The translations under genes were made by a program, and so were the position numbers. A model generated the notes under the pieces. The model saw only the letters and a program-made list of their open reading frames with translations. It did not search any database and had not been told where the DNA came from. A stretch of DNA of 64,000 nt from contig JAIXQR010000003.1 in assembly GCA_027485645.1 (NCBI GenBank), positions 617,184 to 681,183 of the forward strand, read 5' to 3'. The stretch's first letter is position 1; every line of letters begins with the position of its first letter. Below, in pieces: positions 26,729 through 35,178 of the stretch. Source of the DNA: a bacterium. GTDB lineage: Bacteria; Armatimonadota; Fimbriimonadia; Fimbriimonadales; Fimbriimonadaceae.

Positions 26729-29155
26729 ATGAAATCCCGGTTCCTGTTCGCATCCCTTTCCGCGCTTGGCGTCGCTGCCCTTGTCATTGCCTTCCAAGGC
26801 AATATGCGGTCCGCTCGCCAATCTTGGCCCGGCTGGAGTGCCGACAAAACCGCTTTCACCCTCTTCAATGGCTGGCGCATTACGCCGGTTGGAAAGGGAA
26901 TTGACCTCCCTGGCGACATGCCTGGGTCGATCATTTTCGTCGATGGCGGAAAGAAGGTGCTGGTGAACACCGCCGGGTACCACGATCACTCGCTCAACTT
27001 GGTCAATCTCGAGTCCGGACAAATCGAAAGCACCCTCAAGTTCGACCGAAACTGGATCGGCCTCGCGCAGAAAGCCGACGGCGAATTTTGGCTTTCTGGC
27101 GGAAAGGTCGAGGACCCTGCGAAGCACAAAGCCATCCTCAAGATCAAAAACGTCAACGGCAAGCTCGAGCAAAGTTCCGGGATTGACCTGGAAGGCATCG
27201 CACCAAGAGATCGCTTCGTCAGCAGCATCCTCCCCGGACCAAACGGCAACTACGTTCTCAACGTCCAAAGCGACGAAGTCTTGCTCACCGACGAAGCGGG
27301 CCAAATCAAACAGCGAACCAAAGTCGGCTACCGGCCCTATATGGCCGCGCTCTCGCCCGATGGTCTCCACCTCGCGGTCAGCAACTGGGGCGATCAAAGC
27401 ATCAGCATCCTCGACGCGAAAACCCTGACCTCGGTTGACCGCATCAAGGTTGAGCAGCGCCCAACCGCCGTCGTGTACGCGAAAGATGGCCGCTTGTTCG
27501 TGAGCAACGCGGGTTCCGATTCCGTCTCCGTCATCCAAAACGGCGCTGTCACCGCGACCATTCGAACTGGCTTCGGCGGCAGATCGAAAGTCGGCTCCAC
27601 CCCCGTTCACTTGGCGCTTTCGCCCGACCAGAGCACGCTGTACGTTGCTAACGCCGGCAACAACTGCATCACCGTCGTCAACGTATCCAACCCCAAGTCG
27701 GCGAAAGTCACCGGCTACATCCCAACCGAGCGGTACCCAGTCCTTGTCTCGGTTACTCCCGACGGTAAGAAACTCCTGATTGGCACCGCGAAAGGCAACT
27801 ACGGTCCGAACGCGGGCAGCAAGGTCACCCTTGAAGGTGCCCAAATTCGCGGCCAACAGTACGGTGCGCCTTACCGCTACATCGGCCAGCAGCTCACCGG
27901 ACGACTCACCATTCTCGATATTCCGTCCGCCGATGAACTCCAGAAGCTCAGCGCGAAGGTGAAGGAAAACATGCCGGACCAAAAGGCCCTGCTCGCCAGC
28001 GCCGAATTCCGCGACATCGAACGTAACGCCCTCCGAAAGATCAAGCACGTCATCTACGTGATCCGAGAAAACCGAACCTTCGACCAGGTTCTCGGCGACC
28101 TTGGACGCGGAAACGGCGACCCATCGCTCACCATCTTCCCGCGGCGAGTCACCCCGAACGGTCACAAGCTTGCCGAGACTTTCGCGACGTACGACAACTT
28201 TTATGCCGACGGCGAAACGTCCCAATCCGGCCACCAATGGACCGACGCCGCTTACGCTAGTGACTACTGCGAAAAGCAGTGGGTCCTCGGCTACGGCCGC
28301 CACGGACAGGTGGATAGCGACAAGCGCCTGACCAGCTCTCCTGGCGAGTACCTTTGGTCACAAGCCCGCAAGCATGGTCTCAAGGCTCGCGTTTACGGCG
28401 AGTATGTTGACGTTCAGGAAGACCACAACTCGCTGAACGACCCCGAGTTGCGAAAGGACCCCGAAAAGTACGGCTACAGCGCCAAGTTCGAAGAGATTTT
28501 TGCCCGGGGTGGACGAGACACCGAAAAGGTCGACGAGTTCCTCCGCGAAATGCGCGAAGCCGAGAAGAACGGCGGCTGGCCGAATCTGATGGTCATGGCC
28601 CTACCGGACGACCACACCCACGGCTTCAGTGCTGGTCAGTATTCGCCCTACGCAATGGTCGGCGATAACGACCTTGCCGTCGGCAACCTTGTGGAAGCCG
28701 TCAGCAAGTCGAAGTTCTGGAAGGAAACCGCCATTTTCATCGTCCAAGACGACGCCCAAGACGGCCCCGACCACGTGGATTCTCACCGAACGGTCGCCTA
28801 TGTGGCGAGTCCGTATGCCAAGCGCGGAATTCTCGACAGCACCCACTACAGCACTGCCTCGATGCTGCGCACGATGGGTCTGATGCTCGGCCTCCCGCCG
28901 CTCACCCAGTTCGATGAAGCGGCGACGCCGATGATCAACGCCTTCACGACGAAGCCAAACTTTGCTCCGTTCACCAAGGTCCAACCCGGCATCGATCTAA
29001 ATGAGCGAAACCCGTCGGGCACCAAGCTCGCCCAGCGAAGCGCAAAGCTCGATTTCTCCGAAGTCGACCGCGCCGACTTCGGAGAACTCAACCGCATCCT
29101 TTGGGAAGGCTACAAACCGGGCATCCCGTATCCGGCCGAGAAAGGGAAGCACTAA
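26729..29155 (+). CDS. YncE-like beta-propeller fused to a phosphoesterase domain (copy 2)
   Basis: An 808-residue paralogue of the gene at 14705. N-terminal signal or anchor MKSRFLFASLSALGVAALVIA, propeller about 40-390 ('SPDGLHLAVSNWGDQ', 'SPDQSTLYVANAGNN') and phosphoesterase domain about 430-740 (RENRTFDQVLGD, DNFYADGETSQSGHQW, QDDAQDGPDHVDSHR). The open frame extends upstream to a GTG at 26690, but ATG 26729 gives a proper signal. Both copies keep the NGDPSL and HRS/HRT elements, so both are probably active. Likely periplasmic; substrate not predictable. Confidence 0.85.
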   Translation: MKSRFLFASLSALGVAALVIAFQGNMRSARQSWPGWSADKTAFTLFNGWRITPVGKGIDLPGDMPGSIIFVDGGKKVLVNTAGYHDHSLNLVNLESGQIESTLKFDRNWIGLAQKADGEFWLSGGKVEDPAKHKAILKIKNVNGKLEQSSGIDLEGIAPRDRFVSSILPGPNGNYVLNVQSDEVLLTDEAGQIKQRTKVGYRPYMAALSPDGLHLAVSNWGDQSISILDAKTLTSVDRIKVEQRPTAVVYAKDGRLFVSNAGSDSVSVIQNGAVTATIRTGFGGRSKVGSTPVHLALSPDQSTLYVANAGNNCITVVNVSNPKSAKVTGYIPTERYPVLVSVTPDGKKLLIGTAKGNYGPNAGSKVTLEGAQIRGQQYGAPYRYIGQQLTGRLTILDIPSADELQKLSAKVKENMPDQKALLASAEFRDIERNALRKIKHVIYVIRENRTFDQVLGDLGRGNGDPSLTIFPRRVTPNGHKLAETFATYDNFYADGETSQSGHQWTDAAYASDYCEKQWVLGYGRHGQVDSDKRLTSSPGEYLWSQARKHGLKARVYGEYVDVQEDHNSLNDPELRKDPEKYGYSAKFEEIFARGGRDTEKVDEFLREMREAEKNGGWPNLMVMALPDDHTHGFSAGQYSPYAMVGDNDLAVGNLVEAVSKSKFWKETAIFIVQDDAQDGPDHVDSHRTVAYVASPYAKRGILDSTHYSTASMLRTMGLMLGLPPLTQFDEAATPMINAFTTKPNFAPFTKVQPGIDLNERNPSGTKLAQRSAKLDFSEVDRADFGELNRILWEGYKPGIPYPAEKGKH

Positions 29156-29162
29156 GCCTGGA

Positions 29163-30131
29163 TCAGTGCTTCCAACCCCGGATCAGCTCTCGAACATAGA
29201 GCCCTGACTCGGTCAACTCAGAATCCTTCCAACCGCCCTTGCCGGAGGCGCCCGGTTTCAAAATCGCGGCGCCTTCGACCTTGTCGGCTACCGACCAGTT
29301 GAAGTGGCTGAGTTGGTTTTTGGCGATGAAATCGAACCAGGCCTGGGTCGATTCTCGGTCGACCTTGCCGTCGCCGTCTGCGTTCACCGTGCCCCACTCG
29401 GTCACCATCAGGGCCAGCCCGGCGTCGAGCGCCTTCTGGGCCTTGTCGCGCAGGTACTGCTTGTGCGTACCGGCGTAAAAGTGCAAGGTGTAAGCCACGT
29501 TCGGGTCCTTGATCGGGTCTGGGATCACCGCATCGACATCCTGCGACCACGTCGGTGTGCCGACGATGATCAGATTGTCCTTGTCATGCTTCCGAATCGC
29601 CGCGATCACTCGCTCGGCGTACGGCTTAATCACCTGCGACCAGCTCACCTTGAGCGGCTCGTTGTAGATTTCGTAGATCAAGTTCGGACTCTTGCCGTAT
29701 TTGGCAGCGAGTTCGCCAAAGAACTTCTCCGCTGCTTCCGGTGTCTTTTCGGCATCGTGGGAGTGCCAGTCAACGATCACGTAGATTCCCTGTTTGATCG
29801 CCGCATCTACCACCGCGTGCGCTTTCTTGGTTTCGACCTCAGGCTGAGTCAAATAGCCGCCGCTCCCCACCGCAATCGCCGCCCGAACTCCGGTCGACTT
29901 AAAGTCCGACTTCAGCCAGCCCACCGTCTCCGCCGTGTAGTACTGCGGCATCCACTGGCTCCAAAACAGGCTCATCCCCGCCAGGCTAGCCGGTTTCCCA
30001 TCCTTGCCCACGATTCGATTGCCCTTAACCTGCAACCGCCCGTGAACATCCACCGGGCTAGCCTGTGGGCTCATCTCCGAACCCATCCCCGCCGCCAGCA
30101 CCATCGCCGCCAATCCGATCGAAAAGACCAT
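29163..30131 (-). CDS. GH5 endoglucanase (cellulase)
   Basis: A 322-residue secreted enzyme: signal MVFSIGLAAMVLAAGMG, then 'GRLQVKGNRIVGKDGKPASLAG' and a (beta/alpha)8 barrel. Catalytic acid/base E158 is in YEIYNEP and nucleophile E245 in MVTEWGT; the HSHD and HFYAGTH motifs are as in GH5 subfamily 2 endo-beta-1,4-glucanases. ATG 30131 is chosen over an upstream ATG at 30317 because it creates the signal peptide and has TATAGT 6 nt upstream. Converges with the phosphoesterase gene, 7 bp apart. Confidence 0.92.
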   Translation of the reverse strand: MVFSIGLAAMVLAAGMGSEMSPQASPVDVHGRLQVKGNRIVGKDGKPASLAGMSLFWSQWMPQYYTAETVGWLKSDFKSTGVRAAIAVGSGGYLTQPEVETKKAHAVVDAAIKQGIYVIVDWHSHDAEKTPEAAEKFFGELAAKYGKSPNLIYEIYNEPLKVSWSQVIKPYAERVIAAIRKHDKDNLIIVGTPTWSQDVDAVIPDPIKDPNVAYTLHFYAGTHKQYLRDKAQKALDAGLALMVTEWGTVNADGDGKVDRESTQAWFDFIAKNQLSHFNWSVADKVEGAAILKPGASGKGGWKDSELTESGLYVRELIRGWKH

Positions 30132-30137
30132 GCCCCT

Positions 30138-30143
30138 ACTATA
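30138..30143 (-). promoter_or_regulatory. -10 box TATAGT of the GH5 gene
   Basis: On the - strand TATAGT ends 6 nt before the ATG at 30131. It matches five of six consensus positions. Confidence 0.55.
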
Positions 30144-30160
30144 ACGGAAAGCCGAAATCC

Positions 30161-30229
30161 CTTTGGAGTGCGGTAGCCCTGCTACCGCTTTCGGCAAGCT
30201 GTAAACATCAACGACACTGTGCTCCAAAG
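30161..30229. repeat. REP-like palindromic element with nested hairpins
   Basis: Outer inverted repeat CTTTGGAG (30161-30168)/CTCCAAAG (30222-30229) encloses an inner perfect hairpin GCGGTAGC-CCT-GCTACCGC (30170-30188). It sits between the start of the GH5 gene and the end of the PhyH gene. The TTTGGAGTGCGG word resembles dispersed palindromes that I recall from Verrucomicrobia-like genomes; only one copy is seen in this window. Confidence 0.5.
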
Positions 30230-30273
30230 CAGAAACTGATGCTCTGCTGATCGGCCACTTAAAGCGCCGCGCC

Positions 30274-31008
30274 TCACACCCCGATGCCGTCGCGCAGAAT
30301 TGGAATCTCCACCTCAATCAAACCGCCGTCCGCGACCCGATGCAGCGGATATGCGCTGTACTGAATCACGTACGCCTTCCGCACGCCCTTGCTTCGGTTC
30401 GAGCCGCTCTTGTGCATCGTCAGCGACCAGAAGCAGATCAGGCTTCCGGCCCGAATCGGGGCTAACACTCCCTGATCAGGATCGTCGCTGGAGTGCCCCA
30501 CCCAGCCGATCGGCGACGGATGATGCTCGCGCAGGCCGTCTTTGTGCGAACCCGGCAGCACGGAGATGCAGCCGTTCTCTTCCGTTGCATCGTTCAACGC
30601 GAGCCAAAGGGTGAGGTACGGGGCTGGAGTCACCGGGGTGTAGGCATCGTCCTGGTGCCAAGGGAACTCGCGCGCGCCCTCGGGTTGCTTGAACACGGTC
30701 TGGTTCCAGTACAGATCAACGTTGTCGCCGATGAACTCTTTGCAAAGCACCTGAAATTCCGGCCGCTTGGTGAATTCGCGGACCAGCGGATTCCGCTCGG
30801 CAATGTGGTCGTTGAAGGTGATTTCGTCGGCGCGAGAAATCCCGGACTCGCCGCCCGAGGCGGCCAATGCTGCCCGCATTCGGGCCTCGTCGGCCTCAAG
30901 CTCGGCAATGAGGTCAGTCATTTCGTCAACGGTGAACAAGTCTTCAAAAACGACGTAGCCAAGTTCGCGCATCTGCGCGCGTTGATCATCGGTGATCTGC
31001 GGGACCAT
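30274..31008 (-). CDS. Phytanoyl-CoA dioxygenase (PhyH) family protein
   Basis: A 244-residue Fe(II)/2-oxoglutarate-dependent oxygenase. Seen: iron ligands in HQDD (about residue 118), TEENGCISVLPGSHKDG in the middle, the distal His in SLTMHKSG and the Arg in GVRKAYVIQYS. Bacterial members hydroxylate small molecules; substrate unknown. It is divergent from the first ABC importer operon with 62 bp between starts and has its own -10 box (TATCAT). Confidence 0.88.
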   Translation of the reverse strand: MVPQITDDQRAQMRELGYVVFEDLFTVDEMTDLIAELEADEARMRAALAASGGESGISRADEITFNDHIAERNPLVREFTKRPEFQVLCKEFIGDNVDLYWNQTVFKQPEGAREFPWHQDDAYTPVTPAPYLTLWLALNDATEENGCISVLPGSHKDGLREHHPSPIGWVGHSSDDPDQGVLAPIRAGSLICFWSLTMHKSGSNRSKGVRKAYVIQYSAYPLHRVADGGLIEVEIPILRDGIGV

Positions 31009-31014
31009 TTCGCA

Positions 31015-31020
31015 ATGATA
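31015..31020 (-). promoter_or_regulatory. -10 box TATCAT of the PhyH gene
   Basis: TATCAT on the - strand ends 6 nt before the ATG at 31008. On the + strand TACAAT at 31056-31061 is 9 nt before the divergent binding-protein gene. Confidence 0.5.
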
Positions 31021-31070
31021 CGCAATATCGGCTTCCCAATAACAATAGAATCCGTTACAATTGCCCTCGC

Positions 31071-32360
31071 ATGAAGCAGGCGCTGGCGTTCGCGGGAATC
31101 CTCATTGCCGCCCTCGCTGCAAGCAATTGCACGACCCAAACCGACCGCCGCATCCAACTCCGCTATATGGCTTGGGGCAACGTCGAGCAGCTCGCGCTCG
31201 AACAGGAACTCGTCGACCGGTTCAACCGGAAAAACCCCGACATCAACGTGCGCCTTTTCAAGGTCCCCCAGTCGGCCTACGGCAACAAAAGCATCGTCAT
31301 GTTCGCCAGCCGAACCTCGCCCGATGTCGTCCGCGTCGACCACTTCAACTTCCCGCAGCTAGCAGATCGGAACTACTTCCGCGACCTCTCCGAGTTCACC
31401 GAAACCGATCCCGAGTTCAAGGCCGAAGAGTTCTTCCCGCTGGCTATGCAAGAGAACTACAGCAACGGCAAACTGCAGGCTCTGAATGTCCTTTTCGGCG
31501 GCGGCGTGATGATCTACAACAAGTCGCTCCTCGCCAAAGCCGGGCTCGCCGATCCCTACGAGCTCTCCAAAAAGGGCGAGTGGACCACCGACCGCGCACT
31601 TGAATACGGAATCAAACTCACCGAATTCGATAGCAACGGCCGCCCCTCCCAGTTCGGCCTCGGCTTCCCAAACATGCCGTTCTACATCGGCCTGATGTAC
31701 GGCTTCGGCGCAAACCTGCTGAACGAGGACCTAAGTCGTTCGGCGATGGACACTCCAGAAGCCGCCCAAGCCCTCCAATGGGTCGCCGACTTGCGCTGGA
31801 AGCATCGCGTCTGCCCGTCGCCTGCTCAAGGCGCCAACGCCGCCTTCGGCTTCGAAACCGGACGCCTCGCCATGGAGTTCAATTACATCGGCGTCACCTC
31901 GCGCTACCGGGAAAAAATCAAGGACTTCGAGTGGGACATCTGCCCATTGCCCGACGGCCCGAAAGGGAAGTCGCTCTTCGTAAAAGGCAACCAGCTGGTG
32001 ATGTACCGCGAAACCAAGCACCCCGAAGCTGCTTGGCGACTCATGAAGTTCATCGTCAGCGAAGAAGCCGAGCGGTTCCTGTACATCGAGCAACGTCGCC
32101 AGTCGCCAACCCGCATCAAGCTGGCGCAGTCGTCTGAGTTCCTCGAGCCCAAGGCGCCGCCGTTCAACATGCCAGCCGTTACCGAAAGCGTGAAGTCCGG
32201 AAAAGTTCTTCCTATCGGCCCCCGCTGGCCCGAGGTTGTCACCGTCGTCGGCTCAGAACTCGACGGACTCTTCGCCGGACGGGATCGGGACGCCAAGGTT
32301 GTCCTTCAGCGCGCTCACAAGGCGGTGAACAAGCTACTTTCGGAGGATCCGGGGCTATGA
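31071..32360 (+). CDS. CUT1 sugar ABC transporter substrate-binding lipoprotein
   Basis: A 429-residue family-1 extracellular solute-binding protein. Signal MKQALAFAGILIAALAASNC has a lipobox-like LAASNC. Fold landmarks: 'YMAWGNVEQLALEQELVDRF' start, 'PDVVRVDHFNFPQLADR', 'GVMIYNKSLLAKAGL' and 'KGNQLVMYRETKHPEAAWRLMKFI', as in MalE/UgpB-type oligosaccharide binders. First gene of an operon; its stop overlaps the permease start (ATGA). Ligand unknown. Confidence 0.9.
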   Translation: MKQALAFAGILIAALAASNCTTQTDRRIQLRYMAWGNVEQLALEQELVDRFNRKNPDINVRLFKVPQSAYGNKSIVMFASRTSPDVVRVDHFNFPQLADRNYFRDLSEFTETDPEFKAEEFFPLAMQENYSNGKLQALNVLFGGGVMIYNKSLLAKAGLADPYELSKKGEWTTDRALEYGIKLTEFDSNGRPSQFGLGFPNMPFYIGLMYGFGANLLNEDLSRSAMDTPEAAQALQWVADLRWKHRVCPSPAQGANAAFGFETGRLAMEFNYIGVTSRYREKIKDFEWDICPLPDGPKGKSLFVKGNQLVMYRETKHPEAAWRLMKFIVSEEAERFLYIEQRRQSPTRIKLAQSSEFLEPKAPPFNMPAVTESVKSGKVLPIGPRWPEVVTVVGSELDGLFAGRDRDAKVVLQRAHKAVNKLLSEDPGL

Positions 32361-33244
32361 AAAAGCACCATCCTGGTCGCTGGGGCTTCGTCTTTATCCT
32401 GCCGTGGCTCATCGGCTTTCTGCTTTTCACCGCTGGCCCGATGATCGCCAGCCTGGTCCTCAGCTTCACCCGCTACGACCTCAACACGATTCATTTCATC
32501 GGGACAAAAAACTACGAGCGCATCCTGTTCGACGAGCCGCTGTTCTGGAAATCGCTCCAAGTAACCGTTACGTACGCTTTCTTCTCGGTGCCGCTAGGCA
32601 TCGCCGGTTCGCTCGGTCTCGCGCTGATGCTGAACCAAAAGGTAGCGGGCGAGCGCTTATTCCGCACGCTCTTCTATCTACCTAGCCTGGTCCCTTCGGT
32701 CGCCTCAGCGCTTCTTTGGAGTTGGATTTTTAACGCCGACAACGGCCTCTTGAACTACACCCTCGGACTCTTCGGTTGGGGTGGCGTGGAGTGGCTGGCC
32801 GACGAAAAGTACACCCTTGGAGCCTTCGTCGTCATGTCCCTCTGGGGCATCGGCGGCGGCCGCATGATCATCTTCCTCGCCGGACTCCAGGGCATCTCGG
32901 AGTCGTACTACGAAGCAGCGCGACTTGACGGAGCCTCCGCCTGGCGACAGTTCCGCAACGTCACCTTGCCCCTGCTGTCGCCGGTCATGTTCTTCAACCT
33001 TATCCTCGGCGTCATCGGAGCGTTCCAGGTGTTCACGCAGGCCTACATCATGACGGCCGGTGGCCCAAACAATGCGACTCTCTTCTATGCCCTGTCGATT
33101 TTCCGCAACGCCTTTGAGTACTTCAAGCTCGGTAAGGCAAGCGCGCTGGCCTGGGTCCTGTTCTTAATCCTGCTCGCCATCACCGGCATCCAGTTCTGGG
33201 CATCGCGACGCTGGGTGCACTACGAAGGAGAAGCAAAATCGTGA
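32357..33244 (+). CDS. CUT1 sugar ABC transporter permease (MalF/UgpA-like)
   Basis: A 295-residue protein with six predicted transmembrane helices; starts HHPGRWGFVFILPWLIGFLL. The cytoplasmic EAA loop that docks on the ATPase is present ('YEAARLDGASAWRQFRNVTLPLLSP', about 190-215). Inner membrane. Overlaps the binding-protein gene and the next permease gene by 4 nt each (ATGA, GTGA), so the three are translationally coupled. Confidence 0.93.
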   Translation: MKKHHPGRWGFVFILPWLIGFLLFTAGPMIASLVLSFTRYDLNTIHFIGTKNYERILFDEPLFWKSLQVTVTYAFFSVPLGIAGSLGLALMLNQKVAGERLFRTLFYLPSLVPSVASALLWSWIFNADNGLLNYTLGLFGWGGVEWLADEKYTLGAFVVMSLWGIGGGRMIIFLAGLQGISESYYEAARLDGASAWRQFRNVTLPLLSPVMFFNLILGVIGAFQVFTQAYIMTAGGPNNATLFYALSIFRNAFEYFKLGKASALAWVLFLILLAITGIQFWASRRWVHYEGEAKS

Positions 33245-34059
33245 AGAAAGCGCCGCTGCTCGTATTCCTCATCCTGCTTTCCGTCGTAGCGCTCGTCCCG
33301 TTCGTCTGGACCGTTTCGACCGCCCTCAAGGATGACCAAGAAGTCTTCGCCTTCCCGCCGCGCTGGATTCCGGAAACCATTCAGTGGGGCAACTTCCAAA
33401 AGGCGTGGACCGCTCTACCATTCACCCAATGGGTGCTCAACACCTTGGTGATAACGATCGCCTGCACGATCGGGCAAATGCTCACCGGCTCGCTGGTGGC
33501 ATACGGATTCAGCCGTTTCAAGTTCAAGGGGCGAGATACGCTGTTCGGCATCGTCATCGCCACGATGATGCTGCCCGGCCAAGTCACGATGATCCCGGTG
33601 TTCATGATCTGGCGCGAGCTGCGAGCCATCGACACCTATTGGCCGCTCATTCTTCCCGCGTTCTTCGGCGGCGGTGCATTCAACATCTTCCTCATTCGCC
33701 AGTTCTTCCTGAGCATCCCGAACGAGCTGGACGAAGCCGCTATGATTGATGGCGCAAGCTATCTACGCGTTTGGTGGCAGATCCTGTTGCCGCTCAGCGC
33801 ACCCGTTCTGGCAACGGTCGGCGTCCTCAGCTTCATCGGGCACTGGGACGACTTCAACGGTCCGCTGATCTATCTTAACAGTCCAGAAAAGTACACCGTC
33901 AGCATCGGCCTGCGCATGTTCCAAGACTCCTACGGCAGCGAAACGAACTTGCTGATGGCGGCATCGCTCATCCACATCTTGCCGACCATCGTGCTCTTCT
34001 TCTTCGCTCAGCGTTACTTCATGCGCGGAATCCAGTTGAGCGGCCTCGGCGGGCGCTAA
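33241..34059 (+). CDS. CUT1 sugar ABC transporter permease (MalG-like)
   Basis: A 272-residue inner-membrane permease starting at GTG that overlaps the previous stop. EAA loop 'DEAAMIDGASYLRVWWQILLPLSAP' (about 163-188) and the MalG-type 'GGGAFNIFLIRQFFLSIPNEL' are present. It should pair with the preceding MalF-like subunit. No ATP-binding subunit follows. Confidence 0.93.
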   Translation: MKKAPLLVFLILLSVVALVPFVWTVSTALKDDQEVFAFPPRWIPETIQWGNFQKAWTALPFTQWVLNTLVITIACTIGQMLTGSLVAYGFSRFKFKGRDTLFGIVIATMMLPGQVTMIPVFMIWRELRAIDTYWPLILPAFFGGGAFNIFLIRQFFLSIPNELDEAAMIDGASYLRVWWQILLPLSAPVLATVGVLSFIGHWDDFNGPLIYLNSPEKYTVSIGLRMFQDSYGSETNLLMAASLIHILPTIVLFFFAQRYFMRGIQLSGLGGR

Positions 34060-34102
34060 GGGCTTGACACCGCCGCGCATTTCGCCCAAGCTATCGAAAG
34101 TG

Positions 34103-35140
34103 ATGAATTGGAAACTGCTCCTATCGGCCGTCGCCGTCTCCGCCTTAGCATTTGGCTGCTCTCCCACCGAAGCACCAAAGGAAGAGACTAAGACCGAAAC
34201 CACCGCAAAAGCACCGGCAGGTGCGCCATTTCGCATCACGATGATTGCGAAGAGCAGCATGAACCCGTTCTTCCTCAGCACCCGCGTCGGTGCCGAGGAG
34301 CGAGCCAAGGAGCTCAGCGAAAAACTCGGTCGAGAGATCACCATCGACTGGCAGACTCCGCCCGAAGAAGATGGTCAAATTCAGGCTCAGCGCGTGCAGT
34401 CCGCCGTTAACGACGGCACGAACGCCATCTTGCTCTCATGCTCCGACTCCGGAAAGCTGAAAGGCGCGATCGATGATGCCGTTGCCAAGGGTGTCGAAGT
34501 TTGCACTTTCGACAGCGACGTTCCAGAAAGCAAGCGGTTCAGCTTCGTCGGGTCGGACAACTACGAGCTTGGATTCAAAGTCGGCGAAGAGCTTGTGAAG
34601 CTGACCGGCGGAAAGGGAAATGTCGCCCTGCTCTGCGGTAACCAAAACGCCCCGAACCTGGCCATCCGACGAAAGGGCACCGAAGATGCCATCAAGAAGG
34701 CTCCCGGCCTCAAGATTGTCGGCGTTTTCTACAACCCCGAGAAGCCACAGGATGCCGCGCAAGAAGTCATGCGCGTCATGAAGGCTCAGCCCGAAATCGA
34801 TGCCTGGGCATTTATTGGAGGCTGGCCCCTCTTCACGACTTCGCTCTTGACCGAACTGGATCCAAAGCGAATTCGCGTCGTCAGCGCTGACGCTCTTCCG
34901 CCTCAGCTTGCTTACGTTGAATCCGGCGTTGTTCCGACCTTGATCGCCCAGCGCAGCTACGATCTTGGCGCTCTCGGCGTCCAGGCCATCGTGGATAAGG
35001 TCATCGAAAAGAAGACCGTCGAAGCGAACGTGAACCCAGAATTGACGAAAGTCACGAAAGAAAATCTCGGCGAATGGGCACGACAACTCAAAGATTGGGG
35101 CTTCACCGACGTGCCCGAAAAGTATCTGTCCTTGAAGTGA
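34103..35140 (+). CDS. CUT2 (RbsB-like) sugar-binding lipoprotein, orphan
   Basis: A 345-residue type-I periplasmic binding protein: lipoprotein signal MNWKLLLSAVAVSALAFGC (Cys +1), acidic linker, then 'ITMIAKSSMNPFF', 'AILLSCSDSGKLKGAIDDA' and 'FDSDVPESKRFSFVGSDN', as in ribose/galactose/fucose-type binders. An in-frame TTG at 34064 would place the signal internally, so ATG 34103 is chosen. It sits 43 bp after a CUT1 permease gene although it belongs to the CUT2 class; no RbsC- or RbsA-like gene is nearby. It may supply another system or act as a sugar sensor. Confidence 0.87.
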   Translation: MNWKLLLSAVAVSALAFGCSPTEAPKEETKTETTAKAPAGAPFRITMIAKSSMNPFFLSTRVGAEERAKELSEKLGREITIDWQTPPEEDGQIQAQRVQSAVNDGTNAILLSCSDSGKLKGAIDDAVAKGVEVCTFDSDVPESKRFSFVGSDNYELGFKVGEELVKLTGGKGNVALLCGNQNAPNLAIRRKGTEDAIKKAPGLKIVGVFYNPEKPQDAAQEVMRVMKAQPEIDAWAFIGGWPLFTTSLLTELDPKRIRVVSADALPPQLAYVESGVVPTLIAQRSYDLGALGVQAIVDKVIEKKTVEANVNPELTKVTKENLGEWARQLKDWGFTDVPEKYLSLK

Positions 35141-35143
35141 GGC

Positions 35144-35160
35144 TTGCGAGATTGTCGCAA
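35144..35160. terminator. Small hairpin between the RbsB-like and MHS genes
   Basis: TTGCGA-GATTG-TCGCAA, a 6-bp stem in the 38-bp gap between the two genes, without a T-run. The stem sequence is nearly the core of the hairpin at 1799. At best a weak attenuator. Confidence 0.25.
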
Positions 35161-35178
35161 ACCGGATAAAACTGGCGG

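Noticed and set aside
34064..34102. Perfect TTGACA -35 box before the RbsB-like gene
   Set aside because: The nearest -10-like word (TATCGA) is 22 nt away, and the gene lies 43 bp after an operon; the spacing is too long for a normal promoter.
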